A stretch of DNA of 59,168 bases from Streptomyces rimosus subsp. rimosus (GCF_000720725.1 NZ_JOCQ01000052.1:1-59168), one strand, 5' to 3'; shown: positions 46,285 to 55,440, counted from the stretch's first letter. The notes: generated by a model from the letters alone, not told the origin. Numbers and translations are program-made.

Positions 46285-49265
46285 TCGCGTGCCTCCTCGA
46301 CAACGTGGCTCTCTCCCGGGGCCCCCGCTCCGTCGGTGTCCGTCTGTGGGATGGTCTGCTCCGCTGTACGTTCCGCGATCTCGGCCTCGACGTCGCGCCG
46401 GCCGTCCCGCGCCCCCTGCTGGAAGCCGCCGAGCCGGGCCCGCAGGGCTTCGGCGTTGGCCGCCGCGTTGCCCGTACGGGGTGCGGCGGGGGGCTTCCGC
46501 GCCACGATCCGGGGCGTGCGCTTGGGCAGGCCCTGGTCGGTCAGCCGTCGTGGCGCACCGGCGCCGTGGCCGGTGGTCGTGTCCGCGGTGGGCGCCGCCG
46601 GGCCGGGAACCGCCGCCCCGGGCGCCGGGCGCGCCGCTTCCGCGGGCCGGGTGTGCTCGGCCGTCTCCTTGGCGTACGGGCCGGGTGACTGCGGCCCGTA
46701 CGGGCTCGCGGCGGCCGTCGTCTCCCCACCGGCTTCCGCGTCCACCGCAGCGTCCACCGCCGTGGCCGGCTCCGCGGCCTGGTCTCCGGGCCGCGCCGCG
46801 GCTCGCGCTGTGGCTGCTGCCGGGGCCGGGGCCGCCGGAGCTGCGACTGCCGGACCCGGGTCTGCCGGCGCCGCGGCCTCCTCCGTACCGTCCGCGGCCC
46901 CCTCGGCCGCCCCGCCCCGCTCCAACCGCGGCAGCCGCGTCTGGAGCGTGTTGGAGTTGGCCTCGGCGACCGAGCCGGGCAGGTTCTGGGTGCCGCCCTC
47001 GCCGGGCATGGTGGGCGCGACGGCGCCCGGGGCCGGGCGGGTGGGCAGGATGGCCGCGGGCAGCACGACGACCGCCGTGATCCCGCCCTGCTTCTGGTCC
47101 CGCAGCTGCACACGCACACCGTGGCGCGCGGCGAGCCGTACGACGACGTACAGGCCGAGGCCCAGCGTCTCGTCCACCGGCTGGAGTTCGAGGTCGGTTT
47201 CGCCGGCGTCGGCGAGGCGGGCGTTCAGCTCCGCCAGCCGCTCCGCGGTCATCCCTATGCCCTCGTCCTGCACCGAGAGCATGACCTCGCCGCTCTCCAG
47301 CAGCCAGCCGGACAGCTCGACGCGGGAGTCCGGCGGCGAGAAGGCGGTGGCGTTCTCCAGCAGCTCCGCGACGAGGTGGCTGAGGTCGTCGGCGGCGAAT
47401 CCGGCGACCTGGGAGTGCGGCGGCAGCGACTGGACGCGGACCCGCTCGTACCGTTCGATCTCGCTGACCGAGGCGCGCAGCACGTCCAGCAGCGGGACCG
47501 GCCCCGCGTGCCCGGTGCTGTGCTCGGCACCGGCCAGTACGAGGAGGTTCTCGCTGTTGCGCCGCATCCGGGCGGCGAAGTGGTCCAGCTTGAACAGGGT
47601 CTCCAGCCGGTCCGGGTCCTGCTCCTTCTGCTCCAGCGACTCGATGACGGTCAGCTGGCGCTCCACCAGGCCCAGGGTGCGCAGCGCCAGGTTGACGAAC
47701 CGGCCGTGCACGCCGGTGCGCAGCGCCGTCATCCGCTCGGTGAGGTCCGTGATCTCCTGGCGCAGCGACGCGCGCTCCTCCTGGAGGACGTCGCGCTCGG
47801 CGACCAGGCGCTTGCGGCCGCCGATCAGCCGGGCGCGTTCGGCCTCCAGTTCGCCGGCCCGGGCGGACAGCTCGCCGATCCGGGCGTGCAGGGCGTTGAC
47901 GGACCGTACGGCGTCGGCGAACTCGTCGTTGCGCCCCTTGAACGCCACCGGGGACTCGCCCACAGGGTCGGCGGCCACCCGCTTGGCGCCCAGCCGCAGC
48001 GCGGCGAGCGGGCGGGTCACCGAGCGCCACGCGGAGACGCTGGCGCCGACCGCGAGCAGCAGGCAGACGCCGGCCAGGGCGATACGGATCTCCAGCGCCG
48101 TCACGTCGTCGTCGCGCAGCGCGCCCAGCCGGTCGATGTCGGCGGTGGCCATCGACGCCTCGACGCTGCGCATCAGCCCGATCCGGGCGGTGAGCGCGGT
48201 CTGCACGCGCGCGCTGCTCAGCTTCTGGTCGTCGGCGTCCAGCCGCGGCTGGTCGGTGAGCTTGGCGAGGTAGCCCTCGGCGGTGTTCACGTCGCCGCCG
48301 TTGACGGCGCGGTCGTAGGAGTCCCGGGCCTTGGGGCTCGCCGACTGCTTGAAGGCGGCCAGCGCGGCCTGCTCCCGTACGGACGCCTGCTGGGCGAGGG
48401 CGGTCAGCCGGGGCTGCGGGCCGCCGGCGGCCAGGGCCGGGACGAGCAGGGCGCGGGCCGCGGCCGCCTGGTCGGTGGCGCGGCCGAGCTGCGGCAGGGC
48501 CCGGACGTCCGGGGCGACCTCGCTCGCGCGGGCGGGCAGATCGCGGGCGATGGCGTCGGACAGTGCGCCGAGCGCCTGGACGGCGGCCGTGTAGGCGTCG
48601 AAGGTCTCGGTCACCTGCCCGGGGCCGGACAGCGCCTTCTGGCGGGTCTGCGGCAGCGCGGCCAGGAGCTTGTCGGCCGCACGGTAGGCGGCGTCGGCGC
48701 CCGCCGCGCCGTTCGCCACCGCGCGCAGCTCGCTGATCTGCCGGTCCACGCGGGCCCGCTGGGCTTCGGTGACTCCCGCGCCGCCGTTCTTGGCGGAGCG
48801 TCCGCCCTCGACGAACCCGGTCATCGCGTCCCGCTCGTCGGCGAGGGAGTGCGCGAGCGTCACGGCGTGGGCGTTCAGCCCCGCGAGGTCGACCAGCCGC
48901 TGGGAGTCGTGGACGTCGTCCACGGCGGAGAGGACGGCGGGCGCGCCGGCGCCCAGGACGGCCAGCGCGGCGACGGCCACGGAGCCGACGAGGCGGTTGC
49001 GCACCCGCGCGGGGCGCCCGGTGGGCGACGGGACGGAGGCGGCGTTCTGCAGAGCGTTCTTCTTACGGCCCTTGGGCGCAGCGGGAGCGGCTACGGGGCC
49101 TGGAGTCGCCACGGAGCCGGAAGTCGCCACGGAGCCGGGTGCCGTCCCGGTCCCCGCGGGTGCGCCCGGGGCGACGCCCGGAGCCGTACCCGAACCCGAA
49201 CCGGCCGGCGATCCCGGCTCGACCGCGCCGTCCCGAAGCCGCTTCTTGCGCACCGCTGCTCGCAT
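46281..49265 (-). CDS. cvnA: Conservon sensor histidine-kinase-like protein CvnA
   Basis: This is a protein of about 994 residues. The cytoplasmic N-terminus is Gly/Pro/Ala-rich (1-90). A first membrane segment is near 95-115, followed by an extracellular nitrate-sensor-like helical domain (about 120-400) and a second membrane segment near 405-425 (IALAGVCLLLAVGASV). A HAMP-like linker and coiled coil (about 430-530) lead to a kinase domain with HLVAELLENATAFSPP (N box), QDEGIGM and TLGLGLYVVV. As in other CvnA proteins the classical phospho-accepting His box is not obvious. The C-terminal 300 residues are Ala/Pro-rich and disordered. I chose the ATG at 49265. An upstream start would add at most about 30 residues. 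Confidence 0.92.
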   Translation of the reverse strand: MRAAVRKKRLRDGAVEPGSPAGSGSGTAPGVAPGAPAGTGTAPGSVATSGSVATPGPVAAPAAPKGRKKNALQNAASVPSPTGRPARVRNRLVGSVAVAALAVLGAGAPAVLSAVDDVHDSQRLVDLAGLNAHAVTLAHSLADERDAMTGFVEGGRSAKNGGAGVTEAQRARVDRQISELRAVANGAAGADAAYRAADKLLAALPQTRQKALSGPGQVTETFDAYTAAVQALGALSDAIARDLPARASEVAPDVRALPQLGRATDQAAAARALLVPALAAGGPQPRLTALAQQASVREQAALAAFKQSASPKARDSYDRAVNGGDVNTAEGYLAKLTDQPRLDADDQKLSSARVQTALTARIGLMRSVEASMATADIDRLGALRDDDVTALEIRIALAGVCLLLAVGASVSAWRSVTRPLAALRLGAKRVAADPVGESPVAFKGRNDEFADAVRSVNALHARIGELSARAGELEAERARLIGGRKRLVAERDVLQEERASLRQEITDLTERMTALRTGVHGRFVNLALRTLGLVERQLTVIESLEQKEQDPDRLETLFKLDHFAARMRRNSENLLVLAGAEHSTGHAGPVPLLDVLRASVSEIERYERVRVQSLPPHSQVAGFAADDLSHLVAELLENATAFSPPDSRVELSGWLLESGEVMLSVQDEGIGMTAERLAELNARLADAGETDLELQPVDETLGLGLYVVVRLAARHGVRVQLRDQKQGGITAVVVLPAAILPTRPAPGAVAPTMPGEGGTQNLPGSVAEANSNTLQTRLPRLERGGAAEGAADGTEEAAAPADPGPAVAAPAAPAPAAATARAAARPGDQAAEPATAVDAAVDAEAGGETTAAASPYGPQSPGPYAKETAEHTRPAEAARPAPGAAVPGPAAPTADTTTGHGAGAPRRLTDQGLPKRTPRIVARKPPAAPRTGNAAANAEALRARLGGFQQGARDGRRDVEAEIAERTAEQTIPQTDTDGAGAPGESHVVEEARD

Positions 49266-49504
49266 TCCTGTCTCGCCTGCCCACACCGTGTGGTCCCGCG
49301 GACCCGGCTCGCTCCCCCGCTCACGGGGCGGCCCTGTGCGAAGACCGCAGCAACGCACACGTCCGCGAGGGAAGCAGCCCGGCTCTGCGCGTCGCGACGA
49401 GCGTCACGGCCCCTCCCATGATCCGGGCCACGACCATTCCACCGGCATCGCGCAGCGGCCCGGCAACGCATGCCTGGCCACTCGAATGAGTGAACATCAA
49501 TCGG

Positions 49505-49521
49505 AAGTTGACCATCAACTT
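49505..49521. promoter_or_regulatory. Perfect inverted repeat in the cvnA upstream region
   Basis: AAGTTGA, a CCA spacer and TCAACTT form a perfect 7-bp inverted repeat at 49505-49521. It lies within the 464-base divergent region between cvnA and the PP2C-like gene, about 240 bases before the cvnA start. The surrounding 49480-49540 is AT-richer than its flanks, as expected for a promoter. The regulator is unknown. The rest of 49266-49729 has no recognisable gene. Confidence 0.5.
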
Positions 49522-49729
49522 GCGATCTTGACTGCCGCGGCGTGCAACCCCTCGCAACCCCCGGGCGGGTTTGGCGAACCGTACGGGGTCCTGGAAGGAT
49601 GCGCGCCCGCATCCCGGGGAGCCGCGTTCTCCAGCCCCCGTTACGCCCCTGACCAGCCCATACGCCCTCCGTACCCGGCGAAGTCCGCACACCGCGGGAA
49701 ACCGGGCGCGCTCCGGCAGACTGGCCGGC

Positions 49730-50575
49730 ATGCGTATCGAACTGGCCACCGAGCCGGGAGACCCTCAACACCCGAACGAGGACTATGCGTCCGTCGCCCT
49801 GCCCGCCTCCGGCCAGGGCGGAGTGCTGGTCCTGCTGGACGGCGTGACCCCGCCGCCGTACGAGGTCGGCTGCGCCCACTCGGTGCCGTGGTACACCGCG
49901 CGCCTCGGGGGCGCAATGCTCGAACTGTCCGGTTCATTCCGGGATATGACGCTCCCTGAGGCGCTTTCGGCCGCCATCTCCAGGACGGCCGAAGTTCACC
50001 GGTCGACCTGTGACCTTTCTCACGCCCGCACTCCGCAGGCAACCGCGGTGTCCGTGCGCTGGTCGCCGGAGGCCGTCGAGTATCTGGTCCTGTCCGATTC
50101 CGTACTGCTCGTCGAGCACCCCGACGGCACGGTCCGGCCGGTCCTGGACACCCGCCTGGACGAACTCCCGCCCACCGTACAGACCCTGCGCGAGACCGTA
50201 CGGGGACTGCCGCGCGGCTCCGCCGAACGCGCCGCCGCAGGCCGCGAGTACGTGGCCGCGGTCGAGGCGCTGCGCAACGCCGAAGGCGGCTTCTTCACCG
50301 CCGCTGCCGACCCGGCGGTGGCCGCCCGAGCGGTCACCGGCTCCCTGCCGCGCGCCGAAGTGCGGTCCCTGACCGCGCTCAGTGACGGGGCATCACGGTG
50401 GGTCGAGGTGTTCCGGGAGGGCTCCTGGGCGGACTGCGTCGCGGTGGTGCACAAGGAGGGACCGCAGGGCCTGGTCGATCGCGTACGGGCACTGGAGGCC
50501 GCCGACCCGGACGGTACGGCCTTCCCGCGCGGCAAGTCCCGGGACGACGCGACGGTGGTGCTGGTGGAGCCGTAG
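49730..50575 (+). CDS. PP2C-like protein phosphatase
   Basis: This is a 281-residue protein with the PP2C metal-binding pattern. NEDYASV near residue 17 follows the opening MRIELATEPGDPQHP. LVLLDGV near 35 carries the central Asp, LVLSDSVLLV and LTALSDGAS follow, and DDATVVLVEP closes the protein. This matches PP2C-family phosphatases, although some conserved glycine motifs are loose. The ATG lacks a strong ribosome-binding site. A far-upstream frame opening at 49571 would add 53 Arg/Pro-rich residues that do not look like protein. It is divergent from the conservon and the function is general signalling at best. Confidence 0.82.
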   Translation: MRIELATEPGDPQHPNEDYASVALPASGQGGVLVLLDGVTPPPYEVGCAHSVPWYTARLGGAMLELSGSFRDMTLPEALSAAISRTAEVHRSTCDLSHARTPQATAVSVRWSPEAVEYLVLSDSVLLVEHPDGTVRPVLDTRLDELPPTVQTLRETVRGLPRGSAERAAAGREYVAAVEALRNAEGGFFTAAADPAVAARAVTGSLPRAEVRSLTALSDGASRWVEVFREGSWADCVAVVHKEGPQGLVDRVRALEAADPDGTAFPRGKSRDDATVVLVEP

Positions 50576-50664
50576 GGGCGGACGGGGCGCAGGCCCGACG
50601 ACATGGCGCACGGCCGCACACGGCCGGAAACCGCCTTATCCGGCAGGCACCGCCCGGCCTACTT

Positions 50665-50703
50665 TGACTGCGTGACCGGATTCGAAATCTGGTCACGCAG
50701 TCA
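50665..50703. promoter_or_regulatory. 13-bp perfect inverted-repeat operator upstream of tetR/P450
   Basis: TGACTGCGTGACC at 50665-50677 and its exact complement GGTCACGCAGTCA at 50691-50703 flank a 13-base spacer centred on TTCGAA. A TTGACT -35-like box (50664-50669) overlaps the left arm. The site ends 21 bases before the GTG start of the TetR gene, so autoregulation of the TetR-P450 operon is the natural reading. Confidence 0.85.
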
Positions 50704-50724
50704 GGAAGGCGGGCAGGGGGGCGC

Positions 50725-51435
50725 GTGGAACCGGAAGAGCGCACGGAACGGGGCGAACGCATCCTGGACGCCGCGTGCGAGCTGCTGCTCGCCTGGGGAT
50801 ACCGCCGCGTGACCACCGACGAGATCGCCCGCCGGGCGAACGTCGGCAAGGGCACGGTCTATCTGCACTGGAAGACCAAGGACGCCCTGCTGCTGGCGGT
50901 GGTGCTGCGGGCCAAGTCGTGCGACCACGCCCGACAATTGGCCCGTATACGGGCCGATCACCGCAACATCCTGCCCAGTCGGCTGCTGCGCTGGGCCCTC
51001 CTCGACTTCATGGAGGACCCGGTACTGCGCGCGGTGTACCTGGACGACTCCGATGTCCTCGGCCGACTGAACGACGTCGCCAAGAAGGAGATGGCGGACC
51101 TGGTGGCGGAGAGCGTCCAGACGCTGCGCTCCCAGCTCACCACCCTGCGCGCGCACGGCCTCGTACGGGAGGACCTGGGCGTCGACCAGCAGATGTACGC
51201 CTGCATGTCGATCGCCGGCGGCTTCTTCCAGGCCGAGGCGCTCTACCCCGAGTACGCGCCGGACCGGGCGGAGGACCGGGCCGACGTGCTGTGCCACACC
51301 GTACGCACCGCTTTGGAGACCCACGCCGATCCCGACCCACGGCTCATCGCCGCGGCCGCTCCCGCAATCATCGCGCTCTACCAGCGCCTGGAGGAGCTGA
51401 GCCGGCAGGAAGTGCGGCGGCAACTGCGCCCGTGA
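50725..51435 (+). CDS. TetR-family regulator of the adjacent P450
   Basis: This is a 236-residue TetR-family regulator. The helix-turn-helix is RILDAACELLLAWGYRRVTTDEIARRANVGKGTVYLHWKTKDALLLAVV at about residues 11-58. The C-terminal domain is all-helical. It starts at GTG, preceded by GGCAGGGGGG. The adjacent perfect inverted repeat is almost certainly its operator. The P450 gene starts 38 bases after its stop on the same strand, so both form one operon that the regulator probably represses until a ligand, perhaps the P450 substrate, appears. Confidence 0.93.
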   Translation: MEPEERTERGERILDAACELLLAWGYRRVTTDEIARRANVGKGTVYLHWKTKDALLLAVVLRAKSCDHARQLARIRADHRNILPSRLLRWALLDFMEDPVLRAVYLDDSDVLGRLNDVAKKEMADLVAESVQTLRSQLTTLRAHGLVREDLGVDQQMYACMSIAGGFFQAEALYPEYAPDRAEDRADVLCHTVRTALETHADPDPRLIAAAAPAIIALYQRLEELSRQEVRRQLRP

Positions 51436-51473
51436 TCCCCGATCACACCCCTGATCAGGAGGGAGAACGCACG

Positions 51474-52847
51474 ATGACCACATCGCCCACCGAGTCCACC
51501 ACGGCCACCCCGCCCGACTCCACCACCGCCCCCGCCGCCTCCGGCCCCGGCACCCCGCCCGACGCCCTGCCGTCCTATGTCGGCCTGCACCCGGGCGAGC
51601 CGAACGTGATGGAACCGGAACTGCTCAACGACCCGTACGCCGGTTACGGCAAGCTGCGCGAGCAGGGCGCGCTCGTACGCGGCCGGTTCCTCGACGACTC
51701 GCCCGTCTGGCTGGTGACCCGCTTCGACGTGGTACGCGAGGTGATGCGCGACCCGCGGTTCGTCAACAACCCGACCACCGTGCCCGGCCTCGAAGGCAAG
51801 GACCCGCGCGCCCAGGTGATCGAGCTGTTCGGCATCCCCGACCACGTGGCCCCGTACCTGGTGGACACCATCCTCACCAGCGACCCGCCGGACCACACCC
51901 GGCTGCGGCGGCTGGTCTCGCGGGCCTTCACCGCCCGCCGCATCCAGGACCTGCGGCCGCGGGTCGAGCAGATCACCGACGAGCTGCTGGACCGGCTGCC
52001 GGACCACGCGCAGGACGGCGTCGTCGACCTCGTCGAGCACTTCGCGTACCCGCTGCCGATCACGGTCATCTGCGACCTGGTCGGCATCGACGAGGAGGAA
52101 CGGCCGCTGTGGCGGCAGTTCGGTGCCGCCCTCGCCTCCCTGGAGCCGAAGCGGATCGGCGCCACCGTGCCGGCCATGGTCGACCACATCCAGGAGGTGA
52201 TCCGCCGGCGCCGCGCCGCCCTGCGGGACGACCTGCTCAGCGCGCTCATCCGGGCCCGGGACGACGACGGCGGCCGGCTGAGCGAGACCGAGATGGTCAC
52301 CATGGTCCTGACGCTGGTGCTGGCCGGCCACGAGACCACCGCCCACCTCATCAGCAACGGCACCCTCGCCCTGCTCACCCACCCCGACCAGCGGCGCCTG
52401 CTCGCCGCGGACCCGGCCCTGCTGCCCCGCGCGGTCCACGAGCTGATGCGCTGGTGCGGGCCGATCCAGGCCACCCAGCTGCGGTACGCCTCCGAGGACA
52501 CCGAGGTGGCCGGCACACCGGTCCGCAAGGGCGACGCCCTGATGTTCAGCCTCGTCGCGGCCAACCACGACCCGCGCCACTACACCGAGCCGGAAAAGCT
52601 CGACCTGACGCGCCAGCCGGCGGGCCGGGCCGAGGACCACGTCGGCTTCGGACACGGCATGCACTACTGCCTGGGCGCCTCACTGGCCCGGCAGGAAGGC
52701 GAAGTCGCCTTCGGCAAGCTGCTCGCGCGCTATCCGGAGGTGGAACTCGCCATACCCCACGAACAGCTGGAGGAGCAGGAACGCATGCGCCAGCCGGGGG
52801 CGTGGCGGCTGCGGCGGCTGCCGTTGAGGCTGCGTCCGGAGAACTGA
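51474..52847 (+). CDS. Cytochrome P450 controlled by TetR
   Basis: This is a 457-residue P450. The N-terminal 35 residues are Thr/Pro/Ser-rich and disordered. The I-helix is LVLAGHETTAHLI, ExxR is ELMRW, and the heme motif is FGHGMHYCLGASLAR with Cys near 398. ILTSDPPDHTRLRRLV is the usual C-helix region. GGAGGGAGA lies 7 bases before the ATG. The typical AGxET oxygen-activation residues are all kept, so it should be a normal monooxygenase. No ferredoxin gene accompanies it. A detoxification or xenobiotic role fits its single-gene, TetR-controlled setting, but the substrate is unknown. Confidence 0.94.
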   Translation: MTTSPTESTTATPPDSTTAPAASGPGTPPDALPSYVGLHPGEPNVMEPELLNDPYAGYGKLREQGALVRGRFLDDSPVWLVTRFDVVREVMRDPRFVNNPTTVPGLEGKDPRAQVIELFGIPDHVAPYLVDTILTSDPPDHTRLRRLVSRAFTARRIQDLRPRVEQITDELLDRLPDHAQDGVVDLVEHFAYPLPITVICDLVGIDEEERPLWRQFGAALASLEPKRIGATVPAMVDHIQEVIRRRRAALRDDLLSALIRARDDDGGRLSETEMVTMVLTLVLAGHETTAHLISNGTLALLTHPDQRRLLAADPALLPRAVHELMRWCGPIQATQLRYASEDTEVAGTPVRKGDALMFSLVAANHDPRHYTEPEKLDLTRQPAGRAEDHVGFGHGMHYCLGASLARQEGEVAFGKLLARYPEVELAIPHEQLEEQERMRQPGAWRLRRLPLRLRPEN

Positions 52848-52934
52848 CCTGTACGGAGCGCCACGGCGCGCTGCGGAGCGCCGGCCGTCCGCGGAGGAGG
52901 CGGTCGGCGTGGTGACCGGAATCGGTCACAGGAC

Positions 52935-52980
52935 GAGAGCCGGTGCACCGGGCCCCGCCGGGGTCCGCGCACCGGCTCTC
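52935..52980. terminator. Bidirectional hairpin between convergent P450 and MarR genes
   Basis: GAGAGCCGGTGC at 52935-52946 pairs exactly with GCACCGGCTCTC at 52969-52980, and the intervening GC-rich bases can extend the stem with one wobble pair. It is placed between two converging genes and touches the MarR stop codon. It should terminate transcription from both sides. Confidence 0.82.
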
Positions 52981-53554
52981 AGTCGTTTGCGGCGCTACCG
53001 GTGTTCCCGCCGTCTCCGCCTCCATCGCCCTTCCCGGCCCGTTCCCCCTTGCCGGGCGTGCCGCAGCCCTCCTCCGCGTCCTGCTCACCGTTCAAGCGAT
53101 GCAGGAGGCGGGCCAGTTCCGCCACCTCGCGGCGGTCCCAGGAGGCCAGCTGCCGGGCGTACTGCGCGCGGCGGCTGTTGCGTACGCAGCTGAACCGGTC
53201 GTGTCCCTCGTCGGTGAGGCGGACGAGCACCGCCCGCCCGTCGGCCGGGTCCGGCTCGCGGGCGATGAGGCCCAGGTCTTCCAGGGCCCGCAGCTGCCGG
53301 CTCATCGTCGCCTTGCCCACGCCGAAGTACCCGGCGAGGTCGGTGGCCCGCTGCCGGCCCGCGTCGGCAAGGCGTACGAGCAGGCCGTACGCCGCCGACT
53401 CCAGCTCCGGGTGGACCGCCCGCGCCAGCTCGCCGGAGGTGGCGCGGGCACGGCGCAGGAAGACCGCCAACTCCCGCTCCAGGGACAGGAACACCTGGTC
53501 CACGCCGCTGGGTTCGTCCGTCCCGGCCATGCCGTCGGCTTGGGTGTTGTGCAC
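52979..53554 (-). CDS. MarR-family transcriptional regulator
   Basis: This is a 191-residue regulator. The winged helix-turn-helix spans about residues 50-125, with RQRATDLAGYFGVGKATMSRQLRALEDLGLI as recognition region and DPADGRAVLVRLTDEG as wing. The last 30 residues are Gly/Asp/Lys-rich. It starts at GTG with GAGAGGG 7 bases upstream. An in-frame ATG at 53530 is possible. It is transcribed alone, divergent from the GH25 gene with about 257 bases between starts. Its targets are unknown. Confidence 0.9.
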   Translation of the reverse strand: MHNTQADGMAGTDEPSGVDQVFLSLERELAVFLRRARATSGELARAVHPELESAAYGLLVRLADAGRQRATDLAGYFGVGKATMSRQLRALEDLGLIAREPDPADGRAVLVRLTDEGHDRFSCVRNSRRAQYARQLASWDRREVAELARLLHRLNGEQDAEEGCGTPGKGERAGKGDGGGDGGNTGSAAND

Positions 53555-53811
53555 GTCAGCGCCCTCTCCCGCTTTCCGGACCGTGAAACTTGTCTGCCGC
53601 GGCGGCCGAAGCCGCAGCTCGTCCAGTATTTCGCAGGATTAGACCAACGGAAGCCCGGCTCCCCTCTTTTGCCGTAAGCATCTACGCGCGTACCGTCATC
53701 GCACTGCCTGGCATGACCACGCCACTCCTCCCACCTTCACCATTTGTCATGCCCAGACCAGGACAGTGCTTTCCCCCCTCAGGTCAGTTCACCGAGATCT
53801 CGGAGGCACCC

Positions 53812-54669
53812 ATGCCTGTGCACAGATCCGGCCGCCCCGCCCGCCGCCGCCCGCGCTCCCCGGCGGGCCCGGCCGTCCTGTTCCTCACCCTCGCCGCCCT
53901 CCTCCTCGGCCTGCCCGGCACCGCCGGCGCCGCCCCGTACGGAACGGCCCCCGAGCCCGCCCACCCGGGCCAGGACTGGGCCGGCTCCCAGGTCGCCAGG
54001 CACGAGGGCAACGCGCCGGGCGAGGCCCCGCCCCCCACCCTCGCCTCCGTCGAAGGCGTCGACGTCAGCAGCCACAACGGCAATGTGCCGTGGCAGACGC
54101 TGTGGAACGCCGGGGTCCGCTTCGCCTACGTGAAGGCCACCGAGTCCACCAGCTACCTCAACCCGTACTTCGCGCAGCAGTACAACGGTTCCTACAACGT
54201 CGGCATGATCCGCGGCGCGTACCACTTCGCCACCCCCGACACCTCCAGCGGCGCGGCCCAGGCGAACTACTTCGTGGACCACGGCGGCGGCTGGTCCGAG
54301 GACGGCCGTACGCTGCCCGGCGCCCTCGACATGGAGTACAACCCGTACGGCTCGACCTGCTACGGCAAGAGCGCGTCCGGCCTGGTCGGCTGGATGAAGG
54401 ACTTCTTCGCGACGTACAAGGCACGCACCGGCCGGGACGCCGTCATCTACACCTCCACCAGCTGGTGGAAACAGTGCACCGGCAACTACGCGGGCTTCGG
54501 CTCCGTCAACCCGCTGTGGATCCCCCGCTACGGCTCCTCGGTCGGCGAACTCCCCGCGGGCTGGGACTTCCACACGATCTGGCAGTACACGTCCTCCGGC
54601 ACCACGGTCGGCGATCGCAACCGCTTCAACGGGGCGTACGAGCGATTGCAGGCGTTGGCGAACGGGTGA
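53812..54669 (+). CDS. Secreted GH25 lysozyme (N-acetylmuramidase)
   Basis: This is a 285-residue secreted lysozyme of glycoside hydrolase family 25. An Arg-rich signal peptide (about 1-41, ending GTAGAAPY) is followed by a 35-residue linker. The catalytic domain starts at VEGVDVSSHNGN, with the conserved Asp. YVKATESTSYLNPYF, IRGAYHFATPD and the catalytic acid in GALDMEYNPYG (near 180) are all present. IWQYTSSG is the C-terminal family signature. GGAGG lies 6 bases before the ATG. It would cut the glycan chain of bacterial cell walls, its own or a competitor's. Confidence 0.94.
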   Translation: MPVHRSGRPARRRPRSPAGPAVLFLTLAALLLGLPGTAGAAPYGTAPEPAHPGQDWAGSQVARHEGNAPGEAPPPTLASVEGVDVSSHNGNVPWQTLWNAGVRFAYVKATESTSYLNPYFAQQYNGSYNVGMIRGAYHFATPDTSSGAAQANYFVDHGGGWSEDGRTLPGALDMEYNPYGSTCYGKSASGLVGWMKDFFATYKARTGRDAVIYTSTSWWKQCTGNYAGFGSVNPLWIPRYGSSVGELPAGWDFHTIWQYTSSGTTVGDRNRFNGAYERLQALANG

Positions 54670-54678
54670 GAAAGGCCG

Positions 54679-54709
54679 GGGCCCCGGCGCGAGGTGTGCG
54701 CCGGGGCCC
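54679..54709. terminator. Bidirectional hairpin between GH25 and Uma2 genes
   Basis: GGGCCCCGGCGC at 54679-54690 and GCGCCGGGGCCC at 54698-54709 form a perfect 12-bp stem with a 7-base loop. It lies in the 46-base gap between convergent genes, just after the lysozyme stop codon. It can serve both strands. Confidence 0.82.
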
Positions 54710-54715
54710 GCTCGA

Positions 54716-55312
54716 TCACTCCCACCCGAATTCCGCCGTGTCCAGCGAGAGACCGACGACCGTGTCGGTCAGATCCACCGGCTCGCCGAACTTGATGGCC
54801 GGGCCGAGGCGGTAGGTGCCGTCCTTGGGGTCTGTGAAGAGGTGACACTGCCCGAGGTACGGATCAACGATGAGGTAGACGGGCACTCCTGCCAGCGCAT
54901 AGGCATCCTTCTTGGGGCCGTAGTCGTTGCGCGACGTGTCCCTGGAGGTGACCTCGGCGACGAATTCGATGTCCTGGTATCGCCAGCGTCCCTTGCCGTC
55001 CACCACCGCGCCCTCCCGTAGCGCGATCACGTCGGAGGCGAAACCGTTGAGGTGGCCGGGGAAGTCGATACGGACATCGGACTTCACCCGCTTCCTCGGG
55101 TACCGGGCCCGCAACTGGTCGTAGATTGCCGCGATGATGTCCCAGTGATTGTCCCGTTGCGGCGACATGAAGATGGCCCCCTCGACGATCTCAGTCTTAT
55201 AGCCCTCGGGGACGGGCATCCGCTCCAGCCAGTCGAACATCATGTCCAGGCTGAGCTTGTCGCTGTCGGCCATCTCGATCTCGATCCTGTTGTCGGTCAG
55301 CTCGATGGTCAC
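54716..55312 (-). CDS. Uma2-family (DUF820) PD-(D/E)XK-fold protein
   Basis: This is a 198-residue protein of the Uma2/DUF820 family, a restriction-endonuclease-like fold. Candidate active-site residues are in FASDVIALREG (Asp) and in FVAEVTSRDTSRNDYGPKKDAY (Glu and Lys). YALAGVPVYLIVDP is the usual following strand. It starts at GTG, 6 bases after GGAGGAG. The longer open frame upstream to 55444 runs through the lon terminator and is not coding. Streptomyces often hold many copies of this family. Nuclease activity is generally assumed, not shown. Confidence 0.9.
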   Translation of the reverse strand: MTIELTDNRIEIEMADSDKLSLDMMFDWLERMPVPEGYKTEIVEGAIFMSPQRDNHWDIIAAIYDQLRARYPRKRVKSDVRIDFPGHLNGFASDVIALREGAVVDGKGRWRYQDIEFVAEVTSRDTSRNDYGPKKDAYALAGVPVYLIVDPYLGQCHLFTDPKDGTYRLGPAIKFGEPVDLTDTVVGLSLDTAEFGWE

Positions 55313-55386
55313 CGTGCGCTCCTCCCCACCGCCGCGGTGTGCGGGCAGTCGCGCGGTACAACGATACGCACGGTGAGCGGGACACG

Positions 55387-55423
55387 GACGGCCCGGAGCC
55401 CGTGTCGTGGGCTCCGGGCCGTC
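55387..55423 (-). terminator. Hairpin terminator downstream of lon
   Basis: A perfect 15-bp stem is formed by 55387-55401 and 55409-55423 with a 7-base loop. It starts 18 bases after the lon stop codon on the minus strand. It also separates lon from the Uma2 gene on the same strand. No T run follows. Confidence 0.82.
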
Positions 55424-55440
55424 GTGGCCGGTCGCGTCCG

